Source of the DNA: Hyphomicrobium sp.
Lineage (GTDB): Bacteria > Pseudomonadota > Alphaproteobacteria > Rhizobiales > Hyphomicrobiaceae
NCBI RefSeq assembly: GCF_019744875.1
Contig: NZ_JAIETU010000019.1
Span: forward strand, 1 to 64,000
Reading direction: 5' to 3'
Length of the DNA: 64,000 bases
Below the pieces are notes generated by a model. It was not told where the DNA came from. It did no database searches and saw nothing but the letters and a program-made list of their open reading frames with translations. Made by a program: the position numbers and the translations under genes. Below, in pieces: positions 41,621 through 50,668 of the stretch (position 1 is its first letter; each line of letters begins with the position of its first letter).

Positions 41621-41770
41621 GAGGGTCTCCTTTCGTTGGTTTCTCTTTCAAGACGCCAACAAAGGGAGCCGGGGGCTTCAGCCGCAGCGGTCATGCCCAA
41701 CACGGGAGCGAGGCCCCTGGGCCGCGCGAATGGAGCGGGCGGGGCATTGACGGCCAGGCGCGCCCGGCCA
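41621..41770 (-). promoter_or_regulatory. Structured leader of the ParB-like gene
   Basis: TCATGCCC (41691-41698) pairs with GGGCATTGA (41742-41750), enclosing GGCC/GGCC (41712-41723 region). The outer stem is the same as in the DUF736 leader while the inner hairpin differs in sequence. The gap to 41944 holds no gene; its right end is A+T-rich and probably carries the promoter of the 41945 gene. Confidence 0.55.
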
Positions 41771-41944
41771 GACTGGCGTGATGATTGAAAGAGAACCCGC
41801 GAAAGGAGAGCAGGGGAGATGCACGGCCTTCCTGCGAGGCGCGGTCTGGAAAGGCGCAATGCCGAAAGCCGGATGTGAATTTTGACAGAAAACATCCGTA
41901 TACGATACAATATAGTCATAATAGCGAAGGGTGTGGCTTAGGAA

Positions 41945-42715
41945 TTGGGATACGATACGGGTGAACTGAAAGCCGCTTGGGAGACAGAGGCGGCAGCCAA
42001 GCGTGAGGAAGATCGGCGCGACTATGAGCGCGAGCTGGCCGGGATCGACATCGGCCGCGCCGCGCGGTTCCACACAGCAGAGTATGTCGAGCAGCGCCGC
42101 CAAGGCCGATCCGGCGCATCCCAAGATCAAAAATCAGCGCAGCGCGACTACGCCTCCCGCCTCCAGATGCTGCTGGCCACCAATGCGGCTTACGCAAACC
42201 TCTACAACGGCACGATGGACGCCTTAGGCGATGCGGAATCCGCTACCGATCGCGCCATTGCCAAGGCACAGGAGGCCCTGACCGAGGCACAGGTGCAGCT
42301 TGAGCAGACACTCGGTCGAGCCGCCAAGCTGCCGGATGGCACGCGCGTCTTCCGCGACGAGCGCGGCCAGGTCTGGACGGAACACGGCACCCAGGTCAGC
42401 GAGACGGACGCCGCCGGTATCGAATGGCGGGGCGATGAGCCTGCTTACAAGCAGTTTTTAGAAGAGAGTGAGTCTGTCAGAGACAGACTCACTCGCCTTG
42501 AAGCGCTTCAAGGCTTTCGCGTCGATACGCTGGGCCGCTTCCGCGACCGGATGGATGACCCCGACAATCCGCCGACTGCCAAAGAGATGCAGCAATACAG
42601 ACGGGAGATGGAGGAGAAGATGCCCGAAGCGGTTAGGGAAGAACTGCATCGGACGACGGCTTCCATAGCCCCTACGATGAGCGCTGACATCGCGGCCCCG
42701 GTTCGGGCGCTCTGA
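41945..42715 (+). CDS. Unknown coiled-coil protein
   Basis: 256 residues, read from a TTG at 41945 because no ATG is well placed; the start is uncertain. The sequence is rich in Glu, Arg, Gln and Ala (EAAAKREEDRRDYERELAGI, AIAKAQEALTEAQVQLEQTL), without Cys or a signal peptide. A perfect 13-bp palindrome inside the gene is listed separately. Convergent with the 42719 gene. Confidence 0.65.
   Translation: MGYDTGELKAAWETEAAAKREEDRRDYERELAGIDIGRAARFHTAEYVEQRRQGRSGASQDQKSAQRDYASRLQMLLATNAAYANLYNGTMDALGDAESATDRAIAKAQEALTEAQVQLEQTLGRAAKLPDGTRVFRDERGQVWTEHGTQVSETDAAGIEWRGDEPAYKQFLEESESVRDRLTRLEALQGFRVDTLGRFRDRMDDPDNPPTAKEMQQYRREMEEKMPEAVREELHRTTASIAPTMSADIAAPVRAL
42466..42494. repeat. Perfect palindrome inside the 41945 gene
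   Basis: GAGTGAGTCTGTC (42466-42478) and GACAGACTCACTC (42482-42494) with AGA between. It encodes ESESVRDRLT without breaking the frame. Confidence 0.8.
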
Positions 42716-42718
42716 GCC

Positions 42719-43057
42719 TTAATTCACATACTTGAACGCGCCACACTCCTTCTGCAAGACCGCAAGAATCAGTCCCGTTGGATGATCGTCCGGGTACTTT
42801 CGCATGGCATCCAGAACAGGCTGATAGCCACTGGCGCGATGCTTGGATACCCAATCGCCAAGGCACTTGGCCTGTGTCGACGAATTGAGCGCAGCGATGC
42901 TTGCGGCTGCGACAGCAGACGTAGAAATGTAGTTTGCTTGGGCCTCAGCCGTGTAGGTCAAGAACCTGGAGCTCTTGAAGTCCTCCGCCGCCGCGTCCGC
43001 AGCGAGGGCGCATACGATGGTACTCAGGCTTGCAATCGTGAGGGTCTTTCTGCTCAT
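42719..43057 (-). CDS. Small exported protein, unknown
   Basis: 112 residues with a signal peptide (TLTIASLSTIVCALAADAAA). The mature part has two cysteines (KCLGDWV, KECGAF) that may form a disulphide, and a helix GLILAVLQ. No family recognised. Confidence 0.68.
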   Translation of the reverse strand: MSRKTLTIASLSTIVCALAADAAAEDFKSSRFLTYTAEAQANYISTSAVAAASIAALNSSTQAKCLGDWVSKHRASGYQPVLDAMRKYPDDHPTGLILAVLQKECGAFKYVN

Positions 43058-43144
43058 CTAAAACGATCGTTATTGTAGAGGAGGGAAAACTAGCACGAGA
43101 ATGGTAGGACGACACTTTGGAACTGGCGGAACTCCGCCGATCTT

Positions 43145-43202
43145 GGGCGCTAGCACTAGCGCCCCTAGCACCTCGTCAAAAGGGATCGATTTTGACGAGG
43201 TG
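43145..43202. promoter_or_regulatory. Resolvase site candidate
   Basis: Two perfect inverted repeats before the resolvase: GGGCGCTAG-CA-CTAGCGCCC (43145-43164), and CACCTCGTCAAAA (43169-43181) with TTTTGACGAGGTG (43190-43202). They fit res subsites or an autoregulatory operator. Confidence 0.7.
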
Positions 43203-43207
43203 ACGTC

Positions 43208-43819
43208 ATGACGAGATTCTTTCTCCCAAGCATAGAGGTGACCGGGCGCAGGATAGGCTACGCGCGGGTTTCCACCGCCGACCAGAAGCTCCGCATGCAG
43301 CTAGACGCGCTGAAGGCCGCGCAGTGCGAGCGCATCTTTAAGGACCACGGCGTTTCCGGCGGCAAGGCCAGCCGCCCCGGCCTCGACAAGGCGCTTAATA
43401 CGTTAAGGCGCGGTGATGCCCTAGTCGTCCTCAAGCTCGACAGACTTGGCCGCTCAGTTCAACACCTCTCCGACCTGCTCGCGCGCTTTGGAAATGATGG
43501 CATTCACTTCTGCTCTCTGGCCGAAGGCATCAACACCACCACACCGGGCGGCAAGCTCGTCTTTCATCTCTTCGCCGCCTTCGCGGAATTTAACCGCGAC
43601 ATGATCCGGGAAAACACGGTCCTCGGACTAGCAGCCGCCAAACAGCGCGGCGAAAAAGTCGGCAGGCCGCGACTCCTTGATATCGAAGCCATCCTTGAAG
43701 GCCACCGCTGCGTGACGCAGTTCGGTATCCCCATTGGGCAAGTGGCCGAACGCCTAGAAGTTTGCCACGCAACGCTGACGCGCGGGTTTAAACGCGAGGG
43801 CCTGACTGTCTGTCATTAA
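43208..43819 (+). CDS. Serine recombinase (resolvase/invertase)
   Basis: 203 residues. RIGYARVSTADQKLRMQLDAL contains the nucleophile Ser, VVLKLDRLGRSVQHL and MIRENTVLGLAAAKQRGEKVGRP the other catalytic and hinge regions, and the end is a helix-turn-helix (IPIGQVAERLEVCHATLTRGF). Small resolvase of the Tn3/Hin group. No transposase is next to it, so it may act as a plasmid dimer resolver. Confidence 0.93.
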   Translation: MTRFFLPSIEVTGRRIGYARVSTADQKLRMQLDALKAAQCERIFKDHGVSGGKASRPGLDKALNTLRRGDALVVLKLDRLGRSVQHLSDLLARFGNDGIHFCSLAEGINTTTPGGKLVFHLFAAFAEFNRDMIRENTVLGLAAAKQRGEKVGRPRLLDIEAILEGHRCVTQFGIPIGQVAERLEVCHATLTRGFKREGLTVCH

Positions 43820-43986
43820 ATCTATCGCTAGGCGGAGTAACATCTTGCAAACCCGGCAGAGCTTTGTCCCAACCGGGCAAAACCCAACGCACTACATCGA
43901 AAAAATTTCAAGCGGTGATCGGCTATGCTTTGCAAGATGCTACGCTCTGCAGATGACCGTTTCCCGCCGCGCCGACCGCGGGTCTG

Positions 43987-44595
43987 CTAGTCAGCGGGCC
44001 TTCGTGGCAATGGGACAGTGTGGAGCGCAGCGTGCTGCGATCCTGACTCGGGATAGACCCATATGTCTGCAGGTAGCGGGAGCAAAGGACGCCAAACGAG
44101 GTTCGTGCCTGTGCCGCAGAGCACATGGAGATGCGCGGGCCCGATATCGCTCAGAATTGCAACTGATCCGCGGCGCTGGATGACCTGCAGGAAGATCTCC
44201 TCTGTTGTGAGGTCCGGTTCATCGGTCTCGATGAGGTCGGGGAGAGGCCAGGTGCCGGCGTAAGACCAATCGAGCGTCAATTCGGCCGGCACAGCCGCAG
44301 GGAGAATGGCGAGCAGGGAGAACGGGCCTTGCTTGGTGCTCTTGGCGAGGAAAGATCCAAGGGGATGCACGCAGACCCATTTGCGCTCCGAATATCCAAA
44401 CGCCGCAATGAGCTCGTCATGCGGGCCGGAGCCGGGGTTTCGAGCTTCAAGCGCGGACAGTGCGATTTTCGCGACACTCGTGTGCTCTGTCTCATGGACG
44501 AACAAGGCGTAGCGCGAACAAAGCCGATCGCGGAGGCCGTGCCTGCTGCCCCATATTTCTTGCTGAAGCGGTGTTGGGACTAGTGGGCGGTTCAT
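43987..44595 (-). CDS. Unknown 202-residue protein
   Basis: Start at 44595 behind GGAAG. Several segments look like a compact alpha/beta enzyme or regulator (LCSRYALFVHETEHTSVAKIAL, PLGSFLAKSTKQGPFSLLA, LTLDWSYAGTWPLPD), but no motif is recognised. It stands alone; the 160 bases before the resolvase stop side hold no gene. Confidence 0.68.
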   Translation of the reverse strand: MNRPLVPTPLQQEIWGSRHGLRDRLCSRYALFVHETEHTSVAKIALSALEARNPGSGPHDELIAAFGYSERKWVCVHPLGSFLAKSTKQGPFSLLAILPAAVPAELTLDWSYAGTWPLPDLIETDEPDLTTEEIFLQVIQRRGSVAILSDIGPAHLHVLCGTGTNLVWRPLLPLPADIWVYPESGSQHAALHTVPLPRRPAD

Positions 44596-44997
44596 GAGCC
44601 GTCTTCCGATGTGCGGGTAGGTGGGACGGGCCCATATGCCAGTAACGCACTCGAGGCCGCAATCATATTGCGCGCAGATAACGAGTGACACTCACTACTA
44701 TTCAAAATCAAACATTCAAAATCTGCCAAGCCTTGCAATTCGATTAAGTCAGCATTGCGATAATATCTTGCGAAAGCAGGATAATTATTTTGACATTTCA
44801 ATGAAATATTCTGCATACTGTTTATATCGCGTTTTATGTTAAATGCTATAACTAGAAACAGAAAGAAAAGGAATGAGCGTCAAGCGTATATTTGGGTTTG
44901 ATACAAATGTTTCCAGGCTTGCCCTGATGATCGCGCAATCAGCCTATGGGGCCTTTGCAAATAGCGGGAGGAAGACGGGGCGCAGCATATCGGCCTC
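44596..44997. other. A+T-rich gap
   Basis: 402 bases of low G+C; TTGACA and TTTATA-like words at about 44790-44830 could form a promoter for the right-hand gene. A short frame from 44873 (MSVKRIFGFDTNVSRLAL) runs in another phase into the next gene and could be its displaced start. Confidence 0.4.
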
Positions 44998-45867
44998 ATG
45001 GCCGGGAGCGCGGCAGAGGAGGCGCGGAAGGCTCTGCTTTACCGGCGTCAAACGCAACAGGGCTTGACGGAGGTCTGGGAGGCACCGAGCGGGTTCCGGG
45101 AACACCGGGTCGATGGCGTGACCGAGCGTTTCGACTTTGACGGGCGCATCATTCCGATCGGCGAAGCTCTGATCGAGCAGCTTCCGGGGCACGTTATCAA
45201 GACGCGCTCACGCGGCATTCTTTATATGCCGGACCTGGAGAAGAATGGAGCGCCCCCGGCACGCATCGGATGGTATGGCCTGTTGCCGGGCGCGCTGCCG
45301 AAGCCGCCCGTGCATGTGCCGCAGGCGCAGAGCGCTGCAAGCTCCGAAGAGGCGCCACAGCGCGAGAGCTTCTATCGACCTTTGCCTGATGTCTGGCGTT
45401 CGCAAGCACCCTCGGAGCTGCAAGAGAGCTTTTACCGGACCTTGCCGGAGAGGGCGACAGGGCCTCTTGCAGAGACGCCCAATCGGTACAGCACGGATCA
45501 CCTCTATGTTCCGGAGCCTGGCGTGAGCGATCGCCGGATTCGCGGCGATGACAGTGAGCGGCAGCGGGAGCGGGAATGGATGCCCGAAGAACCCACCGGC
45601 GCTGGTGCCGGATGCGATCCCGAGGCTTATGAGAACGCGCGCGCAGCGGGCATCAAGAGCCTGGACGATACGGGCGGAGAGGTAGCTTTGATCCGCGTAA
45701 TCGCCGATCCGCGCGGGCAACTTGAGCAGTTCGTGATGCCGGATGGGATTCGGGAATGGCACCTCAACGGTAAGCTGATTTACGCGGACGATTGGGGCCG
45801 TGGTGCGGGGCAGGACTATTACGAGGAAGCCCGCGCGCGCGGGCTCAGTGTCGATCTTGAGCCCTAG
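44998..45867 (+). CDS. Unknown 289-residue protein
   Basis: Contains a short repeated unit (ESFYRPLPDVWRSQAP and ESFYRTLPERATG) and a C-terminal alpha/beta piece (RVIADPRGQLEQFVMPDGI, EWHLNGKLIYADDWG). The ATG lacks a well-placed ribosome site; the better start context at 44873 is out of frame, so the gene may be frameshifted. No function known. Confidence 0.6.
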   Translation: MAGSAAEEARKALLYRRQTQQGLTEVWEAPSGFREHRVDGVTERFDFDGRIIPIGEALIEQLPGHVIKTRSRGILYMPDLEKNGAPPARIGWYGLLPGALPKPPVHVPQAQSAASSEEAPQRESFYRPLPDVWRSQAPSELQESFYRTLPERATGPLAETPNRYSTDHLYVPEPGVSDRRIRGDDSERQREREWMPEEPTGAGAGCDPEAYENARAAGIKSLDDTGGEVALIRVIADPRGQLEQFVMPDGIREWHLNGKLIYADDWGRGAGQDYYEEARARGLSVDLEP

Positions 45868-46759
45868 ATCTACCGGGCTGGCGCTGTTTGGATAGGTGTG
45901 AATGGCGCGCCATTGTGCCAATTGCGCGCTGCCGACGGTCCGTTGTTTAGGCCTAGCGCGCCTAAGGCAACACCGCCTGTCATCGCTGCGAAACGCGGCC
46001 CGGCACCGATCATCCCCTGCCGCCAATGCCCCGGCCTCCCCTTCGCCCTTTCTTTTCCGGCCCGGCCTTGGGCGCAGAGACCTTCGAAAAGCAAAGCGAA
46101 CTTGCGGTGGCCCCGAGCATCGAAGGATCCGGGAGCAATCCTCTAGGCACCGTGTTTGGCGGCCTGGAACGCACCCGTGATTGCGGCGATGACGGCTTGG
46201 CTGGAGGTTCCCGCAGGGGGAACGATGCGATCGGCCTCGATGAGGAATCCAGCCTTACGGAGTCCGGCAAGCGTTCTGGCGCTTATGGCGTGGTTGTCCT
46301 GAGCGGCCAAAGCCAGATGCGGATATCCGGTGATGGGCAAGCGTTTTGACAGCATGTGGTGGTGGTAAAATGCTTCGGTGCCACTCGCAAATGTGGAAGT
46401 TTATGATTCACGCCCGGTGCTAAGAGACCCTCCTTGCGGCAACGATCGTCACCCGCATGGGCGGAGACGCGGCTCAAGCGGCTCCGATAGAGCGTGACCC
46501 TGCCTGTAAAGGGAGGGGGACGCCCCCGCACCGCGATTGAATGACTCTCAAAGATGTCGGCTGTTCGAAATGGGGGAGAAATTCCGACCGATGGCCTTGA
46601 GCGTGACAAGCCGGTTCTTGCCACCAGACGGGATATCAACAGAAGGAGAGAAGGCGGAGGACAGGGGCAGGTTTGCCCGGGCGCGCGCAATGTTTCCGGG
46701 ATAAAGTAAGCACACGGCGTATCTCGGAGAGTGAAGGCGTTGCGTAGAGGGAGATTGCA
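45868..46759. other. Low-information stretch
   Basis: About 890 bases with only the weak 46143 frame. An inverted TTAGGC/GCCTAA pair lies near 45950. Base composition is uneven, and the region leads into an IS scrap, so it is probably rearranged DNA. Confidence 0.4.
46143..46355 (-). CDS. Possible small protein or fragment, 70 residues
   Basis: MLSKRLPITGYPHLALAA through AAITGAFQAAKHGA looks protein-like, but no ribosome site is seen and the surroundings are degraded. It may be the end of a lost gene. Confidence 0.35.
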   Translation of the reverse strand: MLSKRLPITGYPHLALAAQDNHAISARTLAGLRKAGFLIEADRIVPPAGTSSQAVIAAITGAFQAAKHGA

Positions 46760-46858
46760 ATGAGAAGCCGCAGCAGAACGTTCGTCGAGAGTTTCAACGG
46801 GCGGTTTCGCGACGAGCTGTTGAACGAGACGCTGTTCTCCACGCTGCGCGACGACTAC
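46760..46858 (+). mobile_element. IS3-family transposase fragment
   Basis: The frame SRTFVESFNGRFRDELLNE, then TLFSTLRD, matches the late integrase core of IS3-family OrfB proteins. It breaks off after about 30 residues and runs directly into lspA-like sequence. Only a scrap remains. Confidence 0.75.
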
Positions 46859-46860
46859 AC

Positions 46861-47130
46861 ATGGTCACGCCACGCACGACGCGTCGCGCAACGCGATTAT
46901 GCGGGTTGGCAGCGATCTTCGTCGCGTTTGCGCTGGATCAGGCTACAAAGCTTTGGGCGCTGGCAGCACTTGGGCGTGGCGACGTTTACGCGGTGCCCCC
47001 AATCTTCAATCTGCGCCTCAGCTTCCACCAGGGCATTTCCTTCAGCCTGTTTACCGAGACGTTCACGGAGCGGCCGCTCATGCTGGCCGGCATTACCTTG
47101 GCCATGACGGCGCTGCTCGGGGTTCAGTTG
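46861..47130 (+). pseudogene. Truncated second lspA
   Basis: The first 90 residues parallel the intact LspA at 5358: FALDQATKLWALAALGRGDV, FNLRLSFHQGISFSLFTE and RPLMLAGITLAMTALLG. Similarity stops at about 47130, before both catalytic aspartates, and the frame then reads through the antisense of the 47137 gene. It is joined to IS3-family sequence at its 5' end. Inactive. Confidence 0.85.
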
Positions 47131-47136
47131 CTCCGA

Positions 47137-47325
47137 TCACCTGTGCCCATGCATCTTTACTGGCTTGGCGGCAACTTTGCCAGCAGGCGGCTTCGCGTGG
47201 TCATGAGGAACGGCATACGGCGTGCTCTTGGGAGGGTAACGCCAGATCGTATTGGCCTGGGCGCCGCCAACGAGTGTTGCGGAACTGATAGCAGCGGCTG
47301 CGAAGGCGAGAATAATCCGGTTCAT
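47137..47325 (-). CDS. Small exported His-rich protein
   Basis: 62 residues from 47325 behind AGGAG. Signal peptide (ILAFAAAAISSATLVGGAQA), then a Pro/Lys/His-rich tail (PHDHAKPPAGKVAAKPVKMHGHR). It is the last gene of the leftward copper set and may bind metal; this is inferred from the histidines. Confidence 0.68.
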   Translation of the reverse strand: MNRIILAFAAAAISSATLVGGAQANTIWRYPPKSTPYAVPHDHAKPPAGKVAAKPVKMHGHR

Positions 47326-47512
47326 GTTTTTCTCCTGTGCAATGGAGTTAGATTTCTTAAGACGCTCGGCAGCGAGATCGGTCTCGTTTGCGATGTCCAT
47401 GCACAGAAGTTAGGTGAAGGGTGCTACCGCGAGATTGCGCGAATGTTTCTTTTGATTGCAGGGACGGTGAAAATTTTGAACTCGCGGAACCGGCAGGGTC
47501 GGTCTTGAGGGC

Positions 47513-48850
47513 TTAGGAGCGCTCCACTTTCGCCAAAACCACCCTCACCAAGAGGCCGCCTTGGGGACGGTTATTAAGCTCTAGTGTACCGCCGTGGCTT
47601 TCGATGACGCTTTGCGCAATCGTAAGACCGAGCCCTGTTCCGCCGGTATCGCGGCTGCGTGAGGCTTCGATGCGATAGAAGGGCGCGAGAACTTTCTTCA
47701 GTTCATCCTCGGGAATGCCCGGCCCCTCATCCTCAATCTCCAAAGTGACGTTCTGCGACGTGGCCAGCACGCGAACAGTTGCGTTTTGACCGTACTTCAA
47801 GGCGTTTCCGATCAAATTTGCGAATGCACGCTTAAGCGCAAGGCGGCGGCCGGTAAAGATTGCCTTGTCTTGCCGTTCGAGTGTCACCGCCTGACCCTGA
47901 TCAGCAAAGTCATCGCAGATGGTCCGGACAATGGCGCCAAGATCGAGCCGTTGGCGCTCTTCGCCGGTATGATCGCTGCGCAGGAATTCCAAGGACGAGC
48001 CGATCATCTGCAGCATGTCATCGAAATCGGTTTCGATGGCGCGGCGCACGTCTTCGTCGGCAACATCCTCCAACCGCAAGCGCAACCGGGCTAGTGGTGA
48101 CTTTAGGTCGTGGGAAATCGCTGCAAGCATGAGGGTGCGCTCGTCAACGAGTTTTTTGACGCGCAGTTGCATTTCATTGAATGCAGCCGCCAACTCGCGC
48201 ACTTCTTTCGGGCCGTCGACTGGGATCGGCTGTGGTTCGCTTGCGACGTAGACACGTTTGGCCTCTTCGGCGCATTTACGGATTGGTTGTGTCACGCTCC
48301 GGGCCATGCCGAGGGCAATACCCAAGACTCCAAGCGCCATCAGAGCCGTTGATACAATGATCGCCCCCGTGGAATTATGCGAACCGCCAAGCACTGCGAT
48401 GTTGGTGTTGACCCACCCGCCATCTGGCAATCGCATCGAAACAAGGGTCAAGTGCGGATCGGTGCGGGTGCCTGTTCCTTGCGCTGGCGTCCCGACGATG
48501 AGGCCGCCGTCCCGATGGGTTTCTGTGCGTTTTTCGATCTCAGACTGCAAAGCGCGGGCTGAACCGGTCATAACCGGAGGGGCAACAGCCAACGGGACCG
48601 TGCTGTAGTGAACCTCCAACGCGCCCCCGGAAAGTGTATGGGCGGTTTCCTCTCTTTTTTCAGCGGGAAGCCAGCTTAGCGTCGATTTGATTGAGACGAG
48701 CCGCTCTGCCGTTCGCGCGGCGTTCGTCAATCCCACTTCCGAATCAAGACCTAGTTGGTAGGCCCATATGCTGGCCAAATGCAGTGCTATGAGCCCAAGC
48801 AAAAGAACCGCGATCGTGCGCCCGGCAATGGTGTCAGGTACCAGTCTCAT
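47513..48850 (-). CDS. Sensor histidine kinase
   Basis: 445 residues. Two membrane helices (about 12-30 and 162-182) enclose a periplasmic sensor domain; a HAMP segment leads to ISHDLKSPLARLRL with His247, the NLIGNALKYG N box and the EDEGPGIPEDEL and GGTGLGLTIAQS G boxes. It is 22 bases downstream of its response regulator. The neighbours suggest copper as the signal. Confidence 0.93.
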   Translation of the reverse strand: MRLVPDTIAGRTIAVLLLGLIALHLASIWAYQLGLDSEVGLTNAARTAERLVSIKSTLSWLPAEKREETAHTLSGGALEVHYSTVPLAVAPPVMTGSARALQSEIEKRTETHRDGGLIVGTPAQGTGTRTDPHLTLVSMRLPDGGWVNTNIAVLGGSHNSTGAIIVSTALMALGVLGIALGMARSVTQPIRKCAEEAKRVYVASEPQPIPVDGPKEVRELAAAFNEMQLRVKKLVDERTLMLAAISHDLKSPLARLRLRLEDVADEDVRRAIETDFDDMLQMIGSSLEFLRSDHTGEERQRLDLGAIVRTICDDFADQGQAVTLERQDKAIFTGRRLALKRAFANLIGNALKYGQNATVRVLATSQNVTLEIEDEGPGIPEDELKKVLAPFYRIEASRSRDTGGTGLGLTIAQSVIESHGGTLELNNRPQGGLLVRVVLAKVERS

Positions 48851-48872
48851 GCGACCTCCGCCCGCAGGCGTA

Positions 48873-49652
48873 TCAGACGCGCTTTACTGTCGGCACGAAC
48901 ATGTAGCCTGCGCCGCGTACCGTCTTGATCATTCCGCCTTCATCCGCACTTTCAAGCTTGCGCCGCAAACGGCTGATTTGAACGTCTATGCTGCGATCAA
49001 AACCCGTTGCGACCCTGTTGCGCGAAAGGTCGAGCAACTGTTCCCGCGTCAGAACACGCTGCGGGCTTTCGACAAAGGCTAGCAGCATATCGTACTCGCC
49101 CGTGCTGAGATCAATCACGATCCCTTCGGGGTTCAGCAGTTGTCGTTTGCGCGTATCCAAAACCCACCCCTCAAACGCGTAGGCGCCAGCGCTCAGCGGC
49201 TGAACGATGTGCGGGGACACAGAAGCTCGGCGGAGAAGGGCACGGACTCGCGCGAGCAATTCTCGTGTGCTGAAAGGTTTGGCGAGATAATCGTCAGCGC
49301 CAAGCTCCAGTCCAACAATCCTATCGGTTTCATCCCCCTTTGCTGTCAGCATCATTATGGGGGTCGAGGATGTTTTGCGCAGTTCCCGGCAGAGGTCGAG
49401 GCCTGAAGGCCCAGGCAACATTACATCGAGGATGATAAGGTCAAATACCACGAGCTTGAGGGTATCATTCATCTCACGCCCATCGCGGACGCCCGTCACG
49501 CGATAGCCTTGGGCGCGGAGAAACTTGGCGACGAGCTGGCGAAGTTGTCCGTCGTCATCGACAATCAGAACATGGGCATCCGTGATCGAGGCCGGCGGCG
49601 CACTGGCATCGCGCTCATCGCGCTCTGAGGCTGGAAGATCTGAGGGAGACAT
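48873..49652 (-). CDS. OmpR-family response regulator
   Basis: 259 residues, with a 25-residue head before the receiver domain. The phosphorylated residue is Asp76 in LIILDVMLPG, with KPFSTRELLARV after the conserved Lys. The C-terminal winged helix (LTREQLLDLSRNR, RSIDVQISRLRRKLE) is typical of OmpR. Probably activates the adjoining copper genes, where cop-box-like sites are seen. Confidence 0.93.
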   Translation of the reverse strand: MSPSDLPASERDERDASAPPASITDAHVLIVDDDGQLRQLVAKFLRAQGYRVTGVRDGREMNDTLKLVVFDLIILDVMLPGPSGLDLCRELRKTSSTPIMMLTAKGDETDRIVGLELGADDYLAKPFSTRELLARVRALLRRASVSPHIVQPLSAGAYAFEGWVLDTRKRQLLNPEGIVIDLSTGEYDMLLAFVESPQRVLTREQLLDLSRNRVATGFDRSIDVQISRLRRKLESADEGGMIKTVRGAGYMFVPTVKRV

Positions 49653-49750
49653 GCGTGTTTCCGCCGGGGCAACATCTTTATTCTGCAGATCATATTATAA
49701 CAGCCCAGGCCGGTTGTGCGTCTCTCGGTCGACCTGGGCTGCGCAATCAA

Positions 49751-50113
49751 TCATTTGCCTTTTTCGAGGCTCATTACGGTCAGCTGACCGTTGACCTTAT
49801 CCGCCGTGAACTTCACGGCGTCACCTGCCTTTGCAGCCTTTAAGAGCGCAGTATCCGATGCTTTGAAAACCATGGTCATCGGATCCATCTGCAAGTTTGG
49901 AATGGCCTGATGATCGATCGTGATCTTGCCGGCGGCCTCATCAACCTTCGTCACGGTGCCGCTGACCTGCGGCAGGGACGCGGCCGGCTTTTCTGCAGCA
50001 GTCGTATCCGCCGCCTGATGCATCGCGGGGTCATGAGTATCACCTGCGCTCGCCACGCCCGGAGGTCCGGCGAGAAGCAAAGTAGCAACGGCCAGTGCGT
50101 ATCCGATTTTCAT
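49751..50113 (-). CDS. CusF-like periplasmic copper-binding protein
   Basis: 120 residues. Signal peptide (ALAVATLLLAGPPGVASA), then the CusF-type OB fold with GTVTKVDEAAGKITIDHQAI and MDPMTMVFKASD. The His and two Met ligands are in place, while the usual Trp near the site is Met here (NLQMDPMTM). It delivers or buffers Cu(I)/Ag(I) in the periplasm. Confidence 0.88.
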   Translation of the reverse strand: MKIGYALAVATLLLAGPPGVASAGDTHDPAMHQAADTTAAEKPAASLPQVSGTVTKVDEAAGKITIDHQAIPNLQMDPMTMVFKASDTALLKAAKAGDAVKFTADKVNGQLTVMSLEKGK

Positions 50114-50161
50114 GTCTTGAACTCCTTCGTTTGAATTAATCGTGTTGCGTTCGATATTGAT

Positions 50162-50668
50162 TTATTTGTCCGATACGACGACAACGCCCTTCATGCCGGC
50201 TTCGGAGTGGCCGGGAATAAGGCAGGCGAACTCGAAGGTTCCGGCCTTGGAGAATTTCCACACGATCTCTGCCGAGCCGCCGGGTTTCAAGCGGCGTCCG
50301 TTGGGATCGTCATGCTCCATCTCCGGGTTTTTCTGCATAGCGATGCGGTGCTTCGCATTCTTCTCGACGCTGTCGAGCATGAACTCGTGATCGAGCGCAC
50401 CGCTATTGGTGATCACAAACTTGACCTGCTCACCGGTCTTCACGATCACTTCGTGCGGATCGTAGGCCATGGCGCCATTGCCTTCGGTCATGGCAATAGC
50501 GATGGTCCGCGCCGGCTTAGCAGGATCACCAGGCTCGCCCGCGTCGAAGGCTTTGTGCGTATGCCCGGTCTCTCCCGGCTCTGCCGCGACTATCGTAGCG
50601 GCAAACGGCAGAGCCAGGGTTGCTGCCATTAACAGCAGACACTTCGACTTCTTGATCCGCGTTCTCAT
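50162..50668 (-). CDS. Cupredoxin, plastocyanin-like
   Basis: 168 residues from the ATG at 50668. Signal peptide, then a cupredoxin domain with SGALDHEFML (His ligand) and FACLIPGHSEAGM (Cys, His and Met ligands), a complete type 1 copper site. Similar to CopI-like proteins of copper clusters. A copper-carrying or electron-transfer role in the periplasm is inferred. Confidence 0.88.
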   Translation of the reverse strand: MRTRIKKSKCLLLMAATLALPFAATIVAAEPGETGHTHKAFDAGEPGDPAKPARTIAIAMTEGNGAMAYDPHEVIVKTGEQVKFVITNSGALDHEFMLDSVEKNAKHRIAMQKNPEMEHDDPNGRRLKPGGSAEIVWKFSKAGTFEFACLIPGHSEAGMKGVVVVSDK

